Below, piece after piece: positions 29,329-38,049 of a DNA stretch of 64,000 bases. This stretch comes from Coraliomargarita sp965656715. GTDB lineage: Bacteria; Verrucomicrobiota; Verrucomicrobiia; Opitutales; Coraliomargaritaceae. Below the pieces are notes generated by a model. The model saw only the letters and a program-made list of their open reading frames with translations. It was not told the DNA's origin and made no database searches. Position 1 is the first letter of the stretch; each line of letters begins with the position of its first letter. The stretch lies in assembly GCA_965656715.1 (NCBI GenBank), contig CBFHLR010000002.1:62001-126000 (forward strand). The letters are read 5' to 3'. The translations under genes were made by a program, and so were the position numbers.

Positions 29329-29577
29329 ATGAATATGAGCACTTTAGCATTTATCCAAAATTTGAATACACCTGAGATCATCATGATTGCTGCGGTCGTC
29401 TTGCTCTTCTTCGGAGCAAAGCGTATGCCCGAGTTGTTTCGCTCGATGGGAAAGTCCGTGCGCGAATTTAAGAAGGCCACGTCGGACATCGAAGAAGACA
29501 TTCGCACTGCGATGGATGTCGACGTCGAGTCCAAGCCGGTCAAGCGCAAGCCGCTGAGCTCAACGACCAAGGCATAA
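29329..29577 (+). CDS. tatA: Twin-arginine translocase subunit TatA/TatE
   Basis: An 82-residue Tat pore protein. A short N-terminus and membrane helix (about 15-33, EIIMIAAVVLLFFGAKRMPEL) lead into the amphipathic helix ELFRSMGKSVREFKKATSD and an acidic/basic tail. The FGxxRxPEL hinge is present as FGAKRMPEL. TatA oligomers form the channel for folded proteins with RR signals. It lies inside a sugar operon whose neighbours include Tat-signal oxidoreductases, and is followed by a strong terminator. ATG 29335 is an alternative start. Confidence 0.93.
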   Translation: MNMSTLAFIQNLNTPEIIMIAAVVLLFFGAKRMPELFRSMGKSVREFKKATSDIEEDIRTAMDVDVESKPVKRKPLSSTTKA

Positions 29578-29585
29578 GATTGCAC

Positions 29586-29624
29586 AAGCCTGCCTCAGTT
29601 GAGATCTGTGGCAGGCTTTTTTTT
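29586..29624 (+). terminator. Rho-independent terminator after tatA
   Basis: The nine-base perfect stem AAGCCTGCC (29586-29594)/GGCAGGCTT (29610-29618) is followed by a run of T. It ends the MFS-to-tatA transcript, so the ThuA gene at 29654 starts a separate unit or depends on readthrough. Confidence 0.92.
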
Positions 29625-29653
29625 ACCTTTGTTTACATCTCACCCAAATAGAT

Positions 29654-30634
29654 ATGAATACTCCCATCATTTTTGCATCACTTATGTTTGCGTGCTCGTT
29701 GAGCGCTGCGGTCGATTTTGTTCCCAGTTTCACAGACAAGCCGGTTGCTGCGGGCAGTATAGCTAAGGTCGAGCAGGCCTTGCCGTCCGAGCCCATCGTG
29801 AAGCCTGCGGCAAAGCGACGTATTCTCGTTGTCAGCTCAACTGCGGGTTTTCGCCATAAATCGATACCTATTGGCAAAATCGCTATCGAAAAACTCGGTG
29901 AAGCGACCGGTGCATATGAAGCCACGATAAGTGATGACCCCGCCAACTTTGAACCGGATGTGCTCAAGACTTTCGATACAGTTTTGTTGCTGAACACGAC
30001 GCAGGATTTCTTCATGCCGGGCAGGAATCAGCGTAAGCAGTATAGTGCGGCGGAACTTGCGGAACTACAGAAACGTCACAACAGCTTGATTGATAACCTG
30101 ATCGATTATGTGGAGCAGGGGGGCGGTCTGGCCGGTATCCACGCTGCGACGGATACCTGCTATAAGCATAAGGAGTATGGCGAGGCAATCGGAGGTTATT
30201 TTAACGGCCATCCATGGCGCTTTAAAGATCAGGTTACAATTGTGGTCGAAGATCAAGAGCACGCGGTGAATAAACCGGTGTTTGGCGAGCAGAAGGATTT
30301 TGAATTGGTGGAGGAGATCTATCAGTTCAAGGAGGAGCCTTACTCACGCGAGCGTTTGCGCATTTTGCTGCACCTCGACCCTGAGCGTAGTGCACAGGTC
30401 AAGGGTTTGAAGCGCACGGACAACGACTATGCCGTTGCGTGGGTTCAGTCAGTTGGCAAGGGGCGAGTCTTTTATACGAGCATCGGTCATAACGAACACA
30501 TCTATCAGAACCCGCTGATGTTGAAGCATTACTTGGCCGGAATTCAATTTGCCTGTGGCGACCTTAAAGCGGATACGACACCGAGCGCCCACTTACAGAT
30601 GCCGAATGTCTCTGCTTGTTGTGGCCACGATTAG
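29654..30634 (+). CDS. Exported ThuA domain protein
   Basis: A 326-residue protein with a signal peptide (MNTPIIFASLMFACSLSAAV). The ThuA-like glutamine-amidotransferase-type fold follows from about residue 55 (RRILVVSSTAGFRHKSI). It contains YVEQGGGLAGIHAATDTCY, IGGYFNGHPW and VGKGRVFYTSIGHNEHIYQNP, the usual motifs of ThuA (trehalose utilisation) proteins. The exact reaction of the family is unsettled; recent work links ThuA-type proteins to 3-keto-sugar chemistry. It opens a three-gene unit with a Tat-type oxidoreductase and a DUF1080 protein, a recurrent combination. Confidence 0.86.
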   Translation: MNTPIIFASLMFACSLSAAVDFVPSFTDKPVAAGSIAKVEQALPSEPIVKPAAKRRILVVSSTAGFRHKSIPIGKIAIEKLGEATGAYEATISDDPANFEPDVLKTFDTVLLLNTTQDFFMPGRNQRKQYSAAELAELQKRHNSLIDNLIDYVEQGGGLAGIHAATDTCYKHKEYGEAIGGYFNGHPWRFKDQVTIVVEDQEHAVNKPVFGEQKDFELVEEIYQFKEEPYSRERLRILLHLDPERSAQVKGLKRTDNDYAVAWVQSVGKGRVFYTSIGHNEHIYQNPLMLKHYLAGIQFACGDLKADTTPSAHLQMPNVSACCGHD

Positions 30635-30701
30635 GAGTGGATTTCTCTTCTTGATGCCAAAACCTTGAATGGTTGGGCTCACCCCAAAACAAAATCACCC
30701 C

Positions 30702-32062
30702 ATGAAACGAAGAAATTTCCTTAAAACAGCCGCCGCAACCAGTGCGGGTGTCTTTGTCTTGCCACGCTTTTCAATTGGCAAGCCCGGCCTGTCGGCAAAT
30801 AGTAAGCTTAACATTGCGATGATCGGCTCAGGCAATATCGCCAAGAGCGCGTATAACGGCTGTAGGGGTGAAAACATTGTGGGCTTATGCGACATTGATA
30901 GCCGTATGTTTCCCGACTGGGCCGCAACTGAACGAACGCCGACCTTTCAGATTTCCGTGTGATGCTCGACAAACTGGGCAAGGAGATTGATGGCGTCTGT
31001 ATTAGCACTCCCGATCATACCCACTTCAATGCGACGTTGGCATGTATGGAGCGCGGTATCCACGTCTGCACGCAGAAGCCTCTGACGCATAACGTCTGGC
31101 AAGCGCGCACGCTGCGTAAGGCCAAGGACAAATATAAGGTGGTGACGAACATGGCCAACCAAGGGCACACCTACGACGGTATTCGTAAGATGCGCGAGAT
31201 GTATGAAGCGGATTGCTTCGGCCAGGTTCAAGAGGTGCACCTCGGTTTTAACGGACCCAATTGGAACTCTAAATACTTCAAGAAACCTGAGTCTATGCCT
31301 TTAACTGGCGAACCGGTTCCAGCTGAGGTGAACTGGGATCTCTGGCTAGGGCCAGCTCAAGAACGTCCTTATAATAGCCATTTGCATCCCCTGACCTGGC
31401 GTGGCTTTAACGATTTTGGCACCGGGCAATTTGGTGACTGGTTTTGTCATATTGGCGATGGGCCGGTCTGGGTGCTCGATTTGTATGAGCCAACCGTAAT
31501 CGAATGCGTTGAGCGCGGGCCTGCAATGGAGGGAATGATTCCGGATTATAGTGTGGTGCGATTTGATTTCCCTGCGCGTGGCAACAAGGCTGCGTGCTCA
31601 ATGACTTGGTATGATGGTCAGCGGAACGGTGGCACACCTATTAAGTCGCCGGATGACTGGAGTTGGGGCAAAGTGCCGGATAAAGGTTCTTTCTGGTATG
31701 GCGACAAAGGCAATGCCTTCCTAGATGAACGCTCCAACAATCCTCGGTTTGCCGTGAAAGAGCAGATGGTTTCATTTAAAGAGAGCGGTGGTGTTGCAGA
31801 GAAATATGCCCGTGTCAAAGGCGGCCCACACAAAGAGTGGATTAGCGCGATTAAGGGCGATGTTTCTGAGTGTGGTTCCAATTTCGATTATGCCGCACCG
31901 ATGAGCGAAGTCGCCTTACTCGGTGTGCTCGCGCAGCGCTTCGGTGGACGTATCGAATGGGATAGCAAGAACATGCGCATTACCAATCGCCCTGAGCTGA
32001 ATGTATTTATTAAAGAACCTGTTCGCGCAGGCTGGGAGGCCGGTCAAGATCTCTGGAATTAA
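30702..32062 (+). pseudogene. Tat-type Gfo/Idh/MocA oxidoreductase split by a one-base frameshift
   Basis: The N-terminal part from ATG 30702 has a Tat signal (MKRRNFLKTAAATSAG) and a Rossmann strand (NIAMIGSGNIAKSAYNG), then stops at 30962. The rest continues in another frame from about 30950 as DFRVMLDKLGKEIDGVCIS, with HVCTQKPLTHNVWQAR and FGDWFCHIGDGPVWVLD. Joining the frames needs one extra base near 30940-30949, giving the family-typical FQxDFRVMLDK junction. The downstream 360 codons show no decay, so a recent mutation or a sequencing error is possible. It lies between ThuA and DUF1080 genes. Confidence 0.82.
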
Positions 32063-32067
32063 GTTCT

Positions 32068-33222
32068 ATGCGAATTGTCCTCCAGCCAATCCTTTCAATA
32101 TCTGTTTGTTTGACCGCTAGTTTTGGTGCAGCATTTTTGGGTGATCCACCGGATCAGAACCACCCTTGGGCTGTTCACGATCGAAACCGTCCGCAACCCG
32201 CGGCTGTTGAGCCTGCGACGACTATAGGCGGAGCGCCTTCGGATGCAGTAGTGCTTTTTGATGGAACTCAGGCATCGTTGGTGAATTGGAGACATGTAAC
32301 GTCGGATGATCAACGTAAGGGCGATTGGCAGATCAAAGACGGTGCCTTACAATGCACTCCCGGTGCAGGCTATATCGCGACGCGAGAAGAGTTTGGTGAT
32401 TGCCAGTTGCACGTGGAGTGGATGGCGCCGCCTGTAGTTGAACAAAAGCGTGGCCAGCAGCGTGGCAATAGCGGTGTCTTCCTCATGGGGATGGTCGAGG
32501 TGCAGGTGCTTGATAATTACAAGAACCCAACATATGCGGACGGCACTGCAGGTGCTGTATATGGTGTCATGCCTCCGGCCGTGAATGCACTGCGTGGGCC
32601 AGGCGAATGGCAAAGCTATGACATTATCTTTCGTCGTCCGGTTGTGCAGGATGGCAAGGTGCTTGATCCTGGATCGTTAACGGTATTATGCAATGGTGTC
32701 GTCCTGCAGGATGGCACTCCGTTAGAAGGCGGCGGGGGACACAAGGCACGCAAGCCCTTGGATCGAGTCTTCCCAGATGTGGGACCGCTTAAATTACAGG
32801 ATCACGGGAATCCTGTCCGTTATCGGAACATTTGGTATCGTCCATTGCGGCCGCGTTCCTTTGACGGTGGAACGGATGGTTGGATCTCGGCTGATGCAAC
32901 GCTGGCGAAGCGCGCGGAGATTGGTGCAACTGTTCGCGCAGATGCGAAAACGAAGACCGGACTTTCGAAGGCGCTGCGCTTGTTGGAATCGCTTATCTAT
33001 GAAGATGACGCGGAAGCACGCCGTGAGGCTGATGTGCTGTTAACGGACTATCTTGCTCGATTCGACCACGCCGATGCGCAGCAAATTCGAGCGGAGGAAC
33101 GTAGTATTCGAGAGCTCGAACGTGCGCTCAGCTATTTAAAGCGCCATAGCTTATTCAGTGACGACCACTTTGCGCTGGTGAGAGTCGATGCGATCGCACG
33201 CAAGCAAGGCTGGAAAAAATAG
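32068..33222 (+). CDS. Exported DUF1080 (3-keto-disaccharide hydrolase-like) protein
   Basis: A 384-residue protein with a signal peptide (about 1-22). The DUF1080 lectin-like beta-sandwich (about 60-275) carries VVLFDGTQASLVNWRHV, WQIKDGALQCTPGAGYIATREEFGD (partly), NSGVFLMGMVEVQVLDNY and YRNIWYRPL. The family is now annotated as 3-keto-disaccharide hydrolase domain, acting after C3 oxidation of sugars by Gfo/Idh/MocA-type enzymes. About 90 extra C-terminal residues, helical and charged, are not part of the domain. It follows the frameshifted oxidoreductase by five bases. Confidence 0.86.
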   Translation: MRIVLQPILSISVCLTASFGAAFLGDPPDQNHPWAVHDRNRPQPAAVEPATTIGGAPSDAVVLFDGTQASLVNWRHVTSDDQRKGDWQIKDGALQCTPGAGYIATREEFGDCQLHVEWMAPPVVEQKRGQQRGNSGVFLMGMVEVQVLDNYKNPTYADGTAGAVYGVMPPAVNALRGPGEWQSYDIIFRRPVVQDGKVLDPGSLTVLCNGVVLQDGTPLEGGGGHKARKPLDRVFPDVGPLKLQDHGNPVRYRNIWYRPLRPRSFDGGTDGWISADATLAKRAEIGATVRADAKTKTGLSKALRLLESLIYEDDAEARREADVLLTDYLARFDHADAQQIRAEERSIRELERALSYLKRHSLFSDDHFALVRVDAIARKQGWKK

Positions 33223-33311
33223 CGACCTCTAAAACACACTTGTGTTACTGAACTGTCTGGAGGGCTCAATGTCGCCTGAGACGTTCGGATGCATGATTGC
33301 TTTACGCGCTC

Positions 33312-33358
33312 AAAAAAACGGCCGCTCTTTGCTAGAATGTGCATCGAAGAGCGACCGT
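33312..33358 (-). terminator. Terminator after the DUF4432 gene
   Basis: Read on the minus strand, ACGGTCGCTCTT and AAGAGCGGCCGT pair with one mismatch across a 17-base loop and are followed by seven T (33312-33318 as A on the plus strand). It lies 17 bases beyond the DUF4432 stop at 33375. Confidence 0.8.
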
Positions 33359-33374
33359 GTAAAATGTGCTAGAA

Positions 33375-34556
33375 TTAACAATCCGAGAATCGTGGCACAG
33401 GAGCCGCGTGCACCTGGTGTGCTACTGTCTTTTGTAGCTTCCTAATCTCAGCCTCGGAAGCGCTCACAGCCTTCTTTGTGTCAAGCGTTTCGATGGTGAG
33501 TGAGGTGGTGCGCGACTCGCCGCCGGCGAGAGTGATGACACGACCTTTCTCACGCTCGTAACGACGTGAATTCGGATAATTGGTTGCCGGCTCTAGTCCG
33601 GTCACATAGCCATCGGCGTTACCCGAGGTGTTTTTCCAGAGCGTGAAGCAAGGGAAGTCCTTGAGTGAGTAACGCAGTAATGAACCGGCGCTTCCTGCAT
33701 TGTTGCGTAGTAAGGCCATTGTCTCGCGACTGCCGCGCTTGCCGACGAGCTCATAAAGGTAAGCTTGTTCAACAAAGCCTACTTGGGCCGGGCCGTATAG
33801 ATCGTAAGTATCGATGCCTTCCTGTGAGCGCGGATCACGGGGAGCGACTTGCTTGAACGGCGCGAGCATTTTGGAGCCTTTTTCAAGCAATGGTTCACCG
33901 TAATTAATATGGTAGAGCATCTGGTGCTCCTGCGGATTGTTGCCGAGATTAGTCACGGTGTCAGTGATCGTCATTGCTCCGGAGCCAAACTCGGTGCGTA
34001 TCTCGACATTAAGGCGCAGTGCCGGACCAAACATCATGGTTTCATCTACCTCACCTTTGACGATGATTGCTTCGTCGGTGACTTCGATATCCACGGATCG
34101 CGCAGGTATGTTGGCGATGTTGCCATGAAGTGTGAGTGGCACGACGAAGGCATTGCCACTATAGTCGGTTACGGTATCCATACCGGGTGCACCCATGCTA
34201 TTGATACCGCAGCGCACAAACCATTCGTTAAAGCCCTTTAACCAGCCGAGGCCACCACGGTCCTGTAGATTCATAAAAGACGGGTTTACGGGATCCTTAA
34301 CCGGAGAGTCCCAGCCTAGTGAGATGTCGCCACACTGGCCCTTCCAGATGCCCATACCTCTGCTTGGGAGCACTGCGAAGGACAGCTTGCCGTTATTGAC
34401 TTCGACGACATGAACTCCCTCCTGCAAGCCGCCACGTAGGGTGTAGGATTGAACAGACCAATTAGAGCTAGAGTCGGATTCTGACACTAAGTTTACTGCT
34501 TGAAAACCTGTCTTTGCTGTCGGAGAAAGCAGGGAAAGCTTATGTAATGTTTTCAT
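33375..34556 (-). CDS. DUF4432 / aldose-1-epimerase-like protein
   Basis: A 393-residue cytosolic protein of the galactose-mutarotase-like beta-sandwich superfamily, DUF4432 group. Motifs include LRGGLQEGVHVVEVNNGKLS, VLPSRGMGIWKGQCGDISLGW (partly), HQMLYHINYGEPLLEKG and the C-terminal GYVTGLEPATNYPNSRRYE. The superfamily interconverts sugar anomers, and some members isomerise sugars. It follows a PfkB kinase by 21 bases and is close to rhamnulokinase and lactate-oxidation genes, so it may supply the right anomer for rhamnose or fucose use. No experimental function is known to me for this group. Confidence 0.75.
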   Translation of the reverse strand: MKTLHKLSLLSPTAKTGFQAVNLVSESDSSSNWSVQSYTLRGGLQEGVHVVEVNNGKLSFAVLPSRGMGIWKGQCGDISLGWDSPVKDPVNPSFMNLQDRGGLGWLKGFNEWFVRCGINSMGAPGMDTVTDYSGNAFVVPLTLHGNIANIPARSVDIEVTDEAIIVKGEVDETMMFGPALRLNVEIRTEFGSGAMTITDTVTNLGNNPQEHQMLYHINYGEPLLEKGSKMLAPFKQVAPRDPRSQEGIDTYDLYGPAQVGFVEQAYLYELVGKRGSRETMALLRNNAGSAGSLLRYSLKDFPCFTLWKNTSGNADGYVTGLEPATNYPNSRRYEREKGRVITLAGGESRTTSLTIETLDTKKAVSASEAEIRKLQKTVAHQVHAAPVPRFSDC

Positions 34557-34577
34557 TTTGCTCCAATAGCTTGAGGA

Positions 34578-35681
34578 TTATTTGTCGGATGCTTTTTCAA
34601 GCTGAGCGATGAGTTGCTCCTTATTTGGACCGGTTCCTTGAGTCACAAAGAAAGCTGTTGTAGCATTGGCGAGGGCCAGACGCCGTTTGATTGGTAAGTC
34701 GCCTAGGGAGGCGCAGATATAGCCACCGTTGAAGCTGTCGCCTGCACCGGCGAGGCGCACGACATTGGTTTGACGCTCCTGCATGGCGAGTGCTTCGCCT
34801 TCGCCGACGCGCGATGCGGCTGCGTAATCCGGTGTGTGGACTACGAGCTCGTCGAAGCCGATCTTATCGCGTGCGATTGGCAGGGCAGCCATGATGGACT
34901 CTGGAGTCGCGTCCTTGCACTCAACTCCGATACGTAAGCAGAGCTCCATAATCTCGTGGTGGTTGAGGCTAAAAGTCATCGGGATCTTGTCGTTATAGGA
35001 CTTGATCAGTTCGAGCGACTTGATGAAGGCTTCGGCGGACTTCTTCTTGATGTCTGCGAAGTCAAAGAACATGCGCTTCGGTGGTGTGACGGATGCGTCT
35101 TCATACTGCTTCATGAAGCCAATGAAGAGGTCGTCGAAGTTGGAGGTAAGTGACCAGTATCCGAGGCCGAGGATGTCGACATCGGTAAACAGTTCCTTGG
35201 TCTTCTCGGCGCCAAAGTGTGTTTCGAAGTCGGCCCACTTGAGGTTGGACACACGGCCTAGGTCGCTCATCAGTAGTTTACCATTCTGGAATTCAAATGC
35301 GAGTGTCAGTGCTGGATCACCGAGTGAGGTGAGGTCGCAGATGTCGACGAACTCTTCATATGCAGAGTCGATTTTATCCGCACCATAAAGGCCCGGCAGC
35401 ACTGGTTTGAGGCCGAGGCACGCAGCGATGCGACCAGTGTTGATACCGAAGCCACCTTCGCAACGGCGCTTTGGGACGATTTCCACGCCAACACCTCCAC
35501 CGGCGCGTTCAACAATCAACTCGCCGAAGTTCTTGAGGTCCTCGATTGCGGAGAATTCGGATGGGCTGGTTCGTTCCTCGACAATCTCGTAGGTTTCATC
35601 AACGAAACCGTCGCATCCCAGTAGAATGTTGCCGCTCATGCCGTTAATGTAATCGATGTATTCTTTCATCTCTGTGCTCAT
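34578..35681 (-). CDS. PfkB family carbohydrate kinase
   Basis: A 367-residue ribokinase-like sugar kinase. GCDGFVDETYEIVEER is near the N-terminus, GGGVGVEIVPKRRCEGGFGINTGRIA takes the place of the GGxxxN substrate region, and the catalytic GAGDSF lies in VRLAGAGDSFNGGYICA near residue 318. ATP-dependent phosphorylation of a sugar is expected; which sugar cannot be told. It is transcribed with the DUF4432 gene, downstream of and separated from lutC by a terminator. A role next to the rhamnulokinase-BMC pathway is suggested by position only. Confidence 0.82.
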   Translation of the reverse strand: MSTEMKEYIDYINGMSGNILLGCDGFVDETYEIVEERTSPSEFSAIEDLKNFGELIVERAGGGVGVEIVPKRRCEGGFGINTGRIAACLGLKPVLPGLYGADKIDSAYEEFVDICDLTSLGDPALTLAFEFQNGKLLMSDLGRVSNLKWADFETHFGAEKTKELFTDVDILGLGYWSLTSNFDDLFIGFMKQYEDASVTPPKRMFFDFADIKKKSAEAFIKSLELIKSYNDKIPMTFSLNHHEIMELCLRIGVECKDATPESIMAALPIARDKIGFDELVVHTPDYAAASRVGEGEALAMQERQTNVVRLAGAGDSFNGGYICASLGDLPIKRRLALANATTAFFVTQGTGPNKEQLIAQLEKASDK

Positions 35682-35974
35682 AGTGGTTACTGAATCTTGA
35701 GTGGGTTACTGTTGGGCGCGGACATAGTGCCATAATAATCGCGCATCAGATTTTCTTATTCTGGAATGTATCGAATTTCAAGAAACTTATGCGCAAAGTA
35801 GGATTAATCGTTAAAAAAGTAGTTAGGGGCTGATTATCAGCTCCTTGCACATGCGTAGCAGATCGCCAAGTTGGCGACTCGTCGATATTGTCTAAATAAC
35901 TGATCTACATGTTCCGACCTTTAGCATCTGACTTTTAAATTTGAGTTAAACTAAAGGCACTGCTGAACAGCTAC
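35682..35974. promoter_or_regulatory. AT-rich gap with two operator-like palindromes
   Basis: Part of the 351-base gene-free gap upstream of the PfkB-DUF4432 unit. TCGCCAAGTTGGCGA (35863-35877) is a perfect seven-base palindrome around one base. GGGGCTGATTATCAGCTCC (35826-35844) has nine-base arms with one mismatch. Either could be a repressor site for the kinase operon. I see no gene or RNA in the rest of the gap, which ends in the lut terminator. Confidence 0.4.
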
Positions 35975-36008
35975 AAAAACGCCGCAACAGATTATCTGAG
36001 GCGGCGTT
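35975..36008 (-). terminator. Terminator after lutC
   Basis: Minus-strand reading gives AACGCCGC, a 15-base loop, GCGGCGTT and then TTTG. The perfect eight-base stem lies at 35978-35985 and 36001-36008. It closes the deoR-rhaB-lutABC transcript 24 bases after the lutC stop. Confidence 0.88.
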
Positions 36009-36032
36009 TAATTTGATAAATCTAGGATCGGG

Positions 36033-36641
36033 CTACGGGATGATGAAGCCGATCTGGATGCCAGGTCCGTGAACACCTTCAATGAGGATGCCTTCGACAT
36101 CGGCTGTTTTGGAAGGGCCGGTGCAAAAAATTATCGATGGATCGTCTCCGAAAAGGTCGATCGCGTCGGGTATCGTGGCAACGATGTCAGCCTCTTTGAT
36201 GACCGCAATATGGATCCAGGGAGTGAGTGCACCCAAGCGCGAGGAGCTGTCGACATCCTTGAGCATGATTGTGCCGCTCTCGGCGATAGCAGCGGATGCC
36301 TTGGTAATACCGAATGCATAGTCATCGACTTTGGCCTCGTCATATTCAGTGTCGAATGTAACGCCGTCGAGAGCCTCAAAGGTTGGGGCGAGCTCGGGGT
36401 CGCAGTAACCGAAGCTAACGTCTTCGGCTTTGAGCATCTCAGTGAGTTGATCCAGTGAGTCGCAAAAGCGCGAACTGGCGAAGGCAAGCTTATCGGCAAG
36501 TTGCTCTTTCAGGCTGTTGAATTCGCCGGAGGGTTTGCAGACCACGAAGTCGGAGTCCCATTCAGGCTTAGCTGTGCGCTCTGGGAGTGGCTCGAGTGCT
36601 GCACGGATGGCGGAAAAGATTTTTTCTCTATCGGAGCTCAT
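36033..36641 (-). CDS. lutC: Lactate utilization protein C (LUD domain)
   Basis: A 202-residue LUD-domain protein, third subunit of the LutABC lactate oxidase. It has the family pattern DDYAFGITKASAAIAESGTIML, then SRLGALTPWIHIAVIKEADI and a C-terminal GPSKTADVEGILIEGVHGPG. LutABC oxidises L-lactate to pyruvate in the cytosol, probably passing electrons to a respiratory carrier. It is eight bases downstream of lutB and is followed by a terminator. In this locus it would consume lactate produced from lactaldehyde by the microcompartment pathway. Confidence 0.92.
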   Translation of the reverse strand: MSSDREKIFSAIRAALEPLPERTAKPEWDSDFVVCKPSGEFNSLKEQLADKLAFASSRFCDSLDQLTEMLKAEDVSFGYCDPELAPTFEALDGVTFDTEYDEAKVDDYAFGITKASAAIAESGTIMLKDVDSSSRLGALTPWIHIAVIKEADIVATIPDAIDLFGDDPSIIFCTGPSKTADVEGILIEGVHGPGIQIGFIIP

Positions 36642-36649
36642 CGTTCAAT

Positions 36650-38044
36650 TTACTTTCTATTTTTAAACCATTTGCGGAATTCGCCGCCTTCAAACTTTGG
36701 CAATTTCCGGGTTCCTTGCCAACTTTGTGCGGACGGGTGAGGCACTAGTTGGGTTGGAATGTAGTTCATGGTGTGCCCCATTGTGAGTGCGCCCTTCCAC
36801 ATTGCAGGTTGGGAACACATGGTTGCCCACATTCCTAGGTTTGGTGTGCCTTTCATTGCCTCGCCGGCTTTTTCGCGCTTGGCTTTATCCCGCAAACGTA
36901 GGAGCAGGTCCGGGATTGGAATGTTGACAGGGCAAACTTCGTTACATGCGCCACAAAGACTGGATGCTTTAGGCAGGTCGGCTAGTTCCGGGAAACGGTT
37001 GCCGGCAAGCAAGGGGCTGAGCACGGCTCCGACCGGGCCAGGGTAGGTGCTACGATAGGCGTGTCCACCAGACTGACGGTAAATCGGGCAGATGTTCAAG
37101 CAGGCACCACAACGGATGCAGCGCAGGATCTCGCGACACTCGCTGGCCAATACTTCGCTGCGACGGTTATCGACGAAGATGACGTGCATGTGCTCAGGAC
37201 CATCGGGTTGTCCTTCGCGTTTTGGGCCACTGATGAATTGATTATAAACGGTGAGCTGCTGGCCGGTTCCGGAGCGTCCAATCAGATTAAGAAAGACGCC
37301 AAGGTCACGGTCAGTTGGCACAAGCTTCTCAATGCCCACGACTGCAATGTGAACCTTGTTGGCTGCCATGCAGAAGCGTGCATTGCCTTCGTTGGTGATG
37401 AGCACAATACGTCCGCTCTCTGCGGAGACAAAATTTGCGCCGGTCATGCCACAGTCGGCATCGATATATTTTTGACGTAAGAAATTACGTGCGCGACGTG
37501 TGATGGTCGTCGGGTCGTCGTTGTAATCAGGTCCGACGCCTTCACGCTCGAAGGTCTTTGCAATGCCACGGCGATTCTTATGCACGATCGGAGTGACGAT
37601 GTGCGATGGGTGGTCGTTGTCTAATTGAAGTATGAATTCACCAAGGTCGGTCTCGATGACTTTCTTTCCTTTGCCTTCGAGGTAGTGGAGCAGCTCGATT
37701 TCTTCGGTAAGCATACTCTTGGATTTCACTAGGCTTTCACAGCCGTGCTCGTTCATGATGTCGAGCACGGTCTTCAAGGCTGTGTCTTCGTCGAAAGCGT
37801 AGTGCACCTTCGCACCGTTCCGCGTGAAGGATTCTTCAGCCTGTTCGAGGTAAGTGTCGAGGTGCTCAAGAGTGTGCTGCTTGATGAGACCTGCGGTTTC
37901 GCGGAGTTTGTCCGAATCCTCATAGTCACGTTCGAGCGCAGCCATGCGGCGCTCAGCTTTCATCTTGGCGCCTATGAAGTTCGCGTCATGCACCTCGTTC
38001 GTGAGGTCGCGTGCGACTTTGTCGATTTTCTGTTTAGACTTCAT
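36650..38044 (-). CDS. lutB: Lactate utilization iron-sulfur protein B
   Basis: A 464-residue LutB. The N-terminal LUD-type domain (about 60-290) includes CGMTGANFVSAESGRIVL. Two [4Fe-4S] ferredoxin motifs follow, CIRCGACLNICPIY and SSLCGACNEVCPVNIPIPD, near residues 310 and 360. The protein transfers electrons between the CCG-domain subunit LutA and an acceptor. It is five bases downstream of lutA. The motif content and length match Bacillus-type LutB. Confidence 0.94.
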   Translation of the reverse strand: MKSKQKIDKVARDLTNEVHDANFIGAKMKAERRMAALERDYEDSDKLRETAGLIKQHTLEHLDTYLEQAEESFTRNGAKVHYAFDEDTALKTVLDIMNEHGCESLVKSKSMLTEEIELLHYLEGKGKKVIETDLGEFILQLDNDHPSHIVTPIVHKNRRGIAKTFEREGVGPDYNDDPTTITRRARNFLRQKYIDADCGMTGANFVSAESGRIVLITNEGNARFCMAANKVHIAVVGIEKLVPTDRDLGVFLNLIGRSGTGQQLTVYNQFISGPKREGQPDGPEHMHVIFVDNRRSEVLASECREILRCIRCGACLNICPIYRQSGGHAYRSTYPGPVGAVLSPLLAGNRFPELADLPKASSLCGACNEVCPVNIPIPDLLLRLRDKAKREKAGEAMKGTPNLGMWATMCSQPAMWKGALTMGHTMNYIPTQLVPHPSAQSWQGTRKLPKFEGGEFRKWFKNRK

Positions 38045-38049
38045 TGCTC

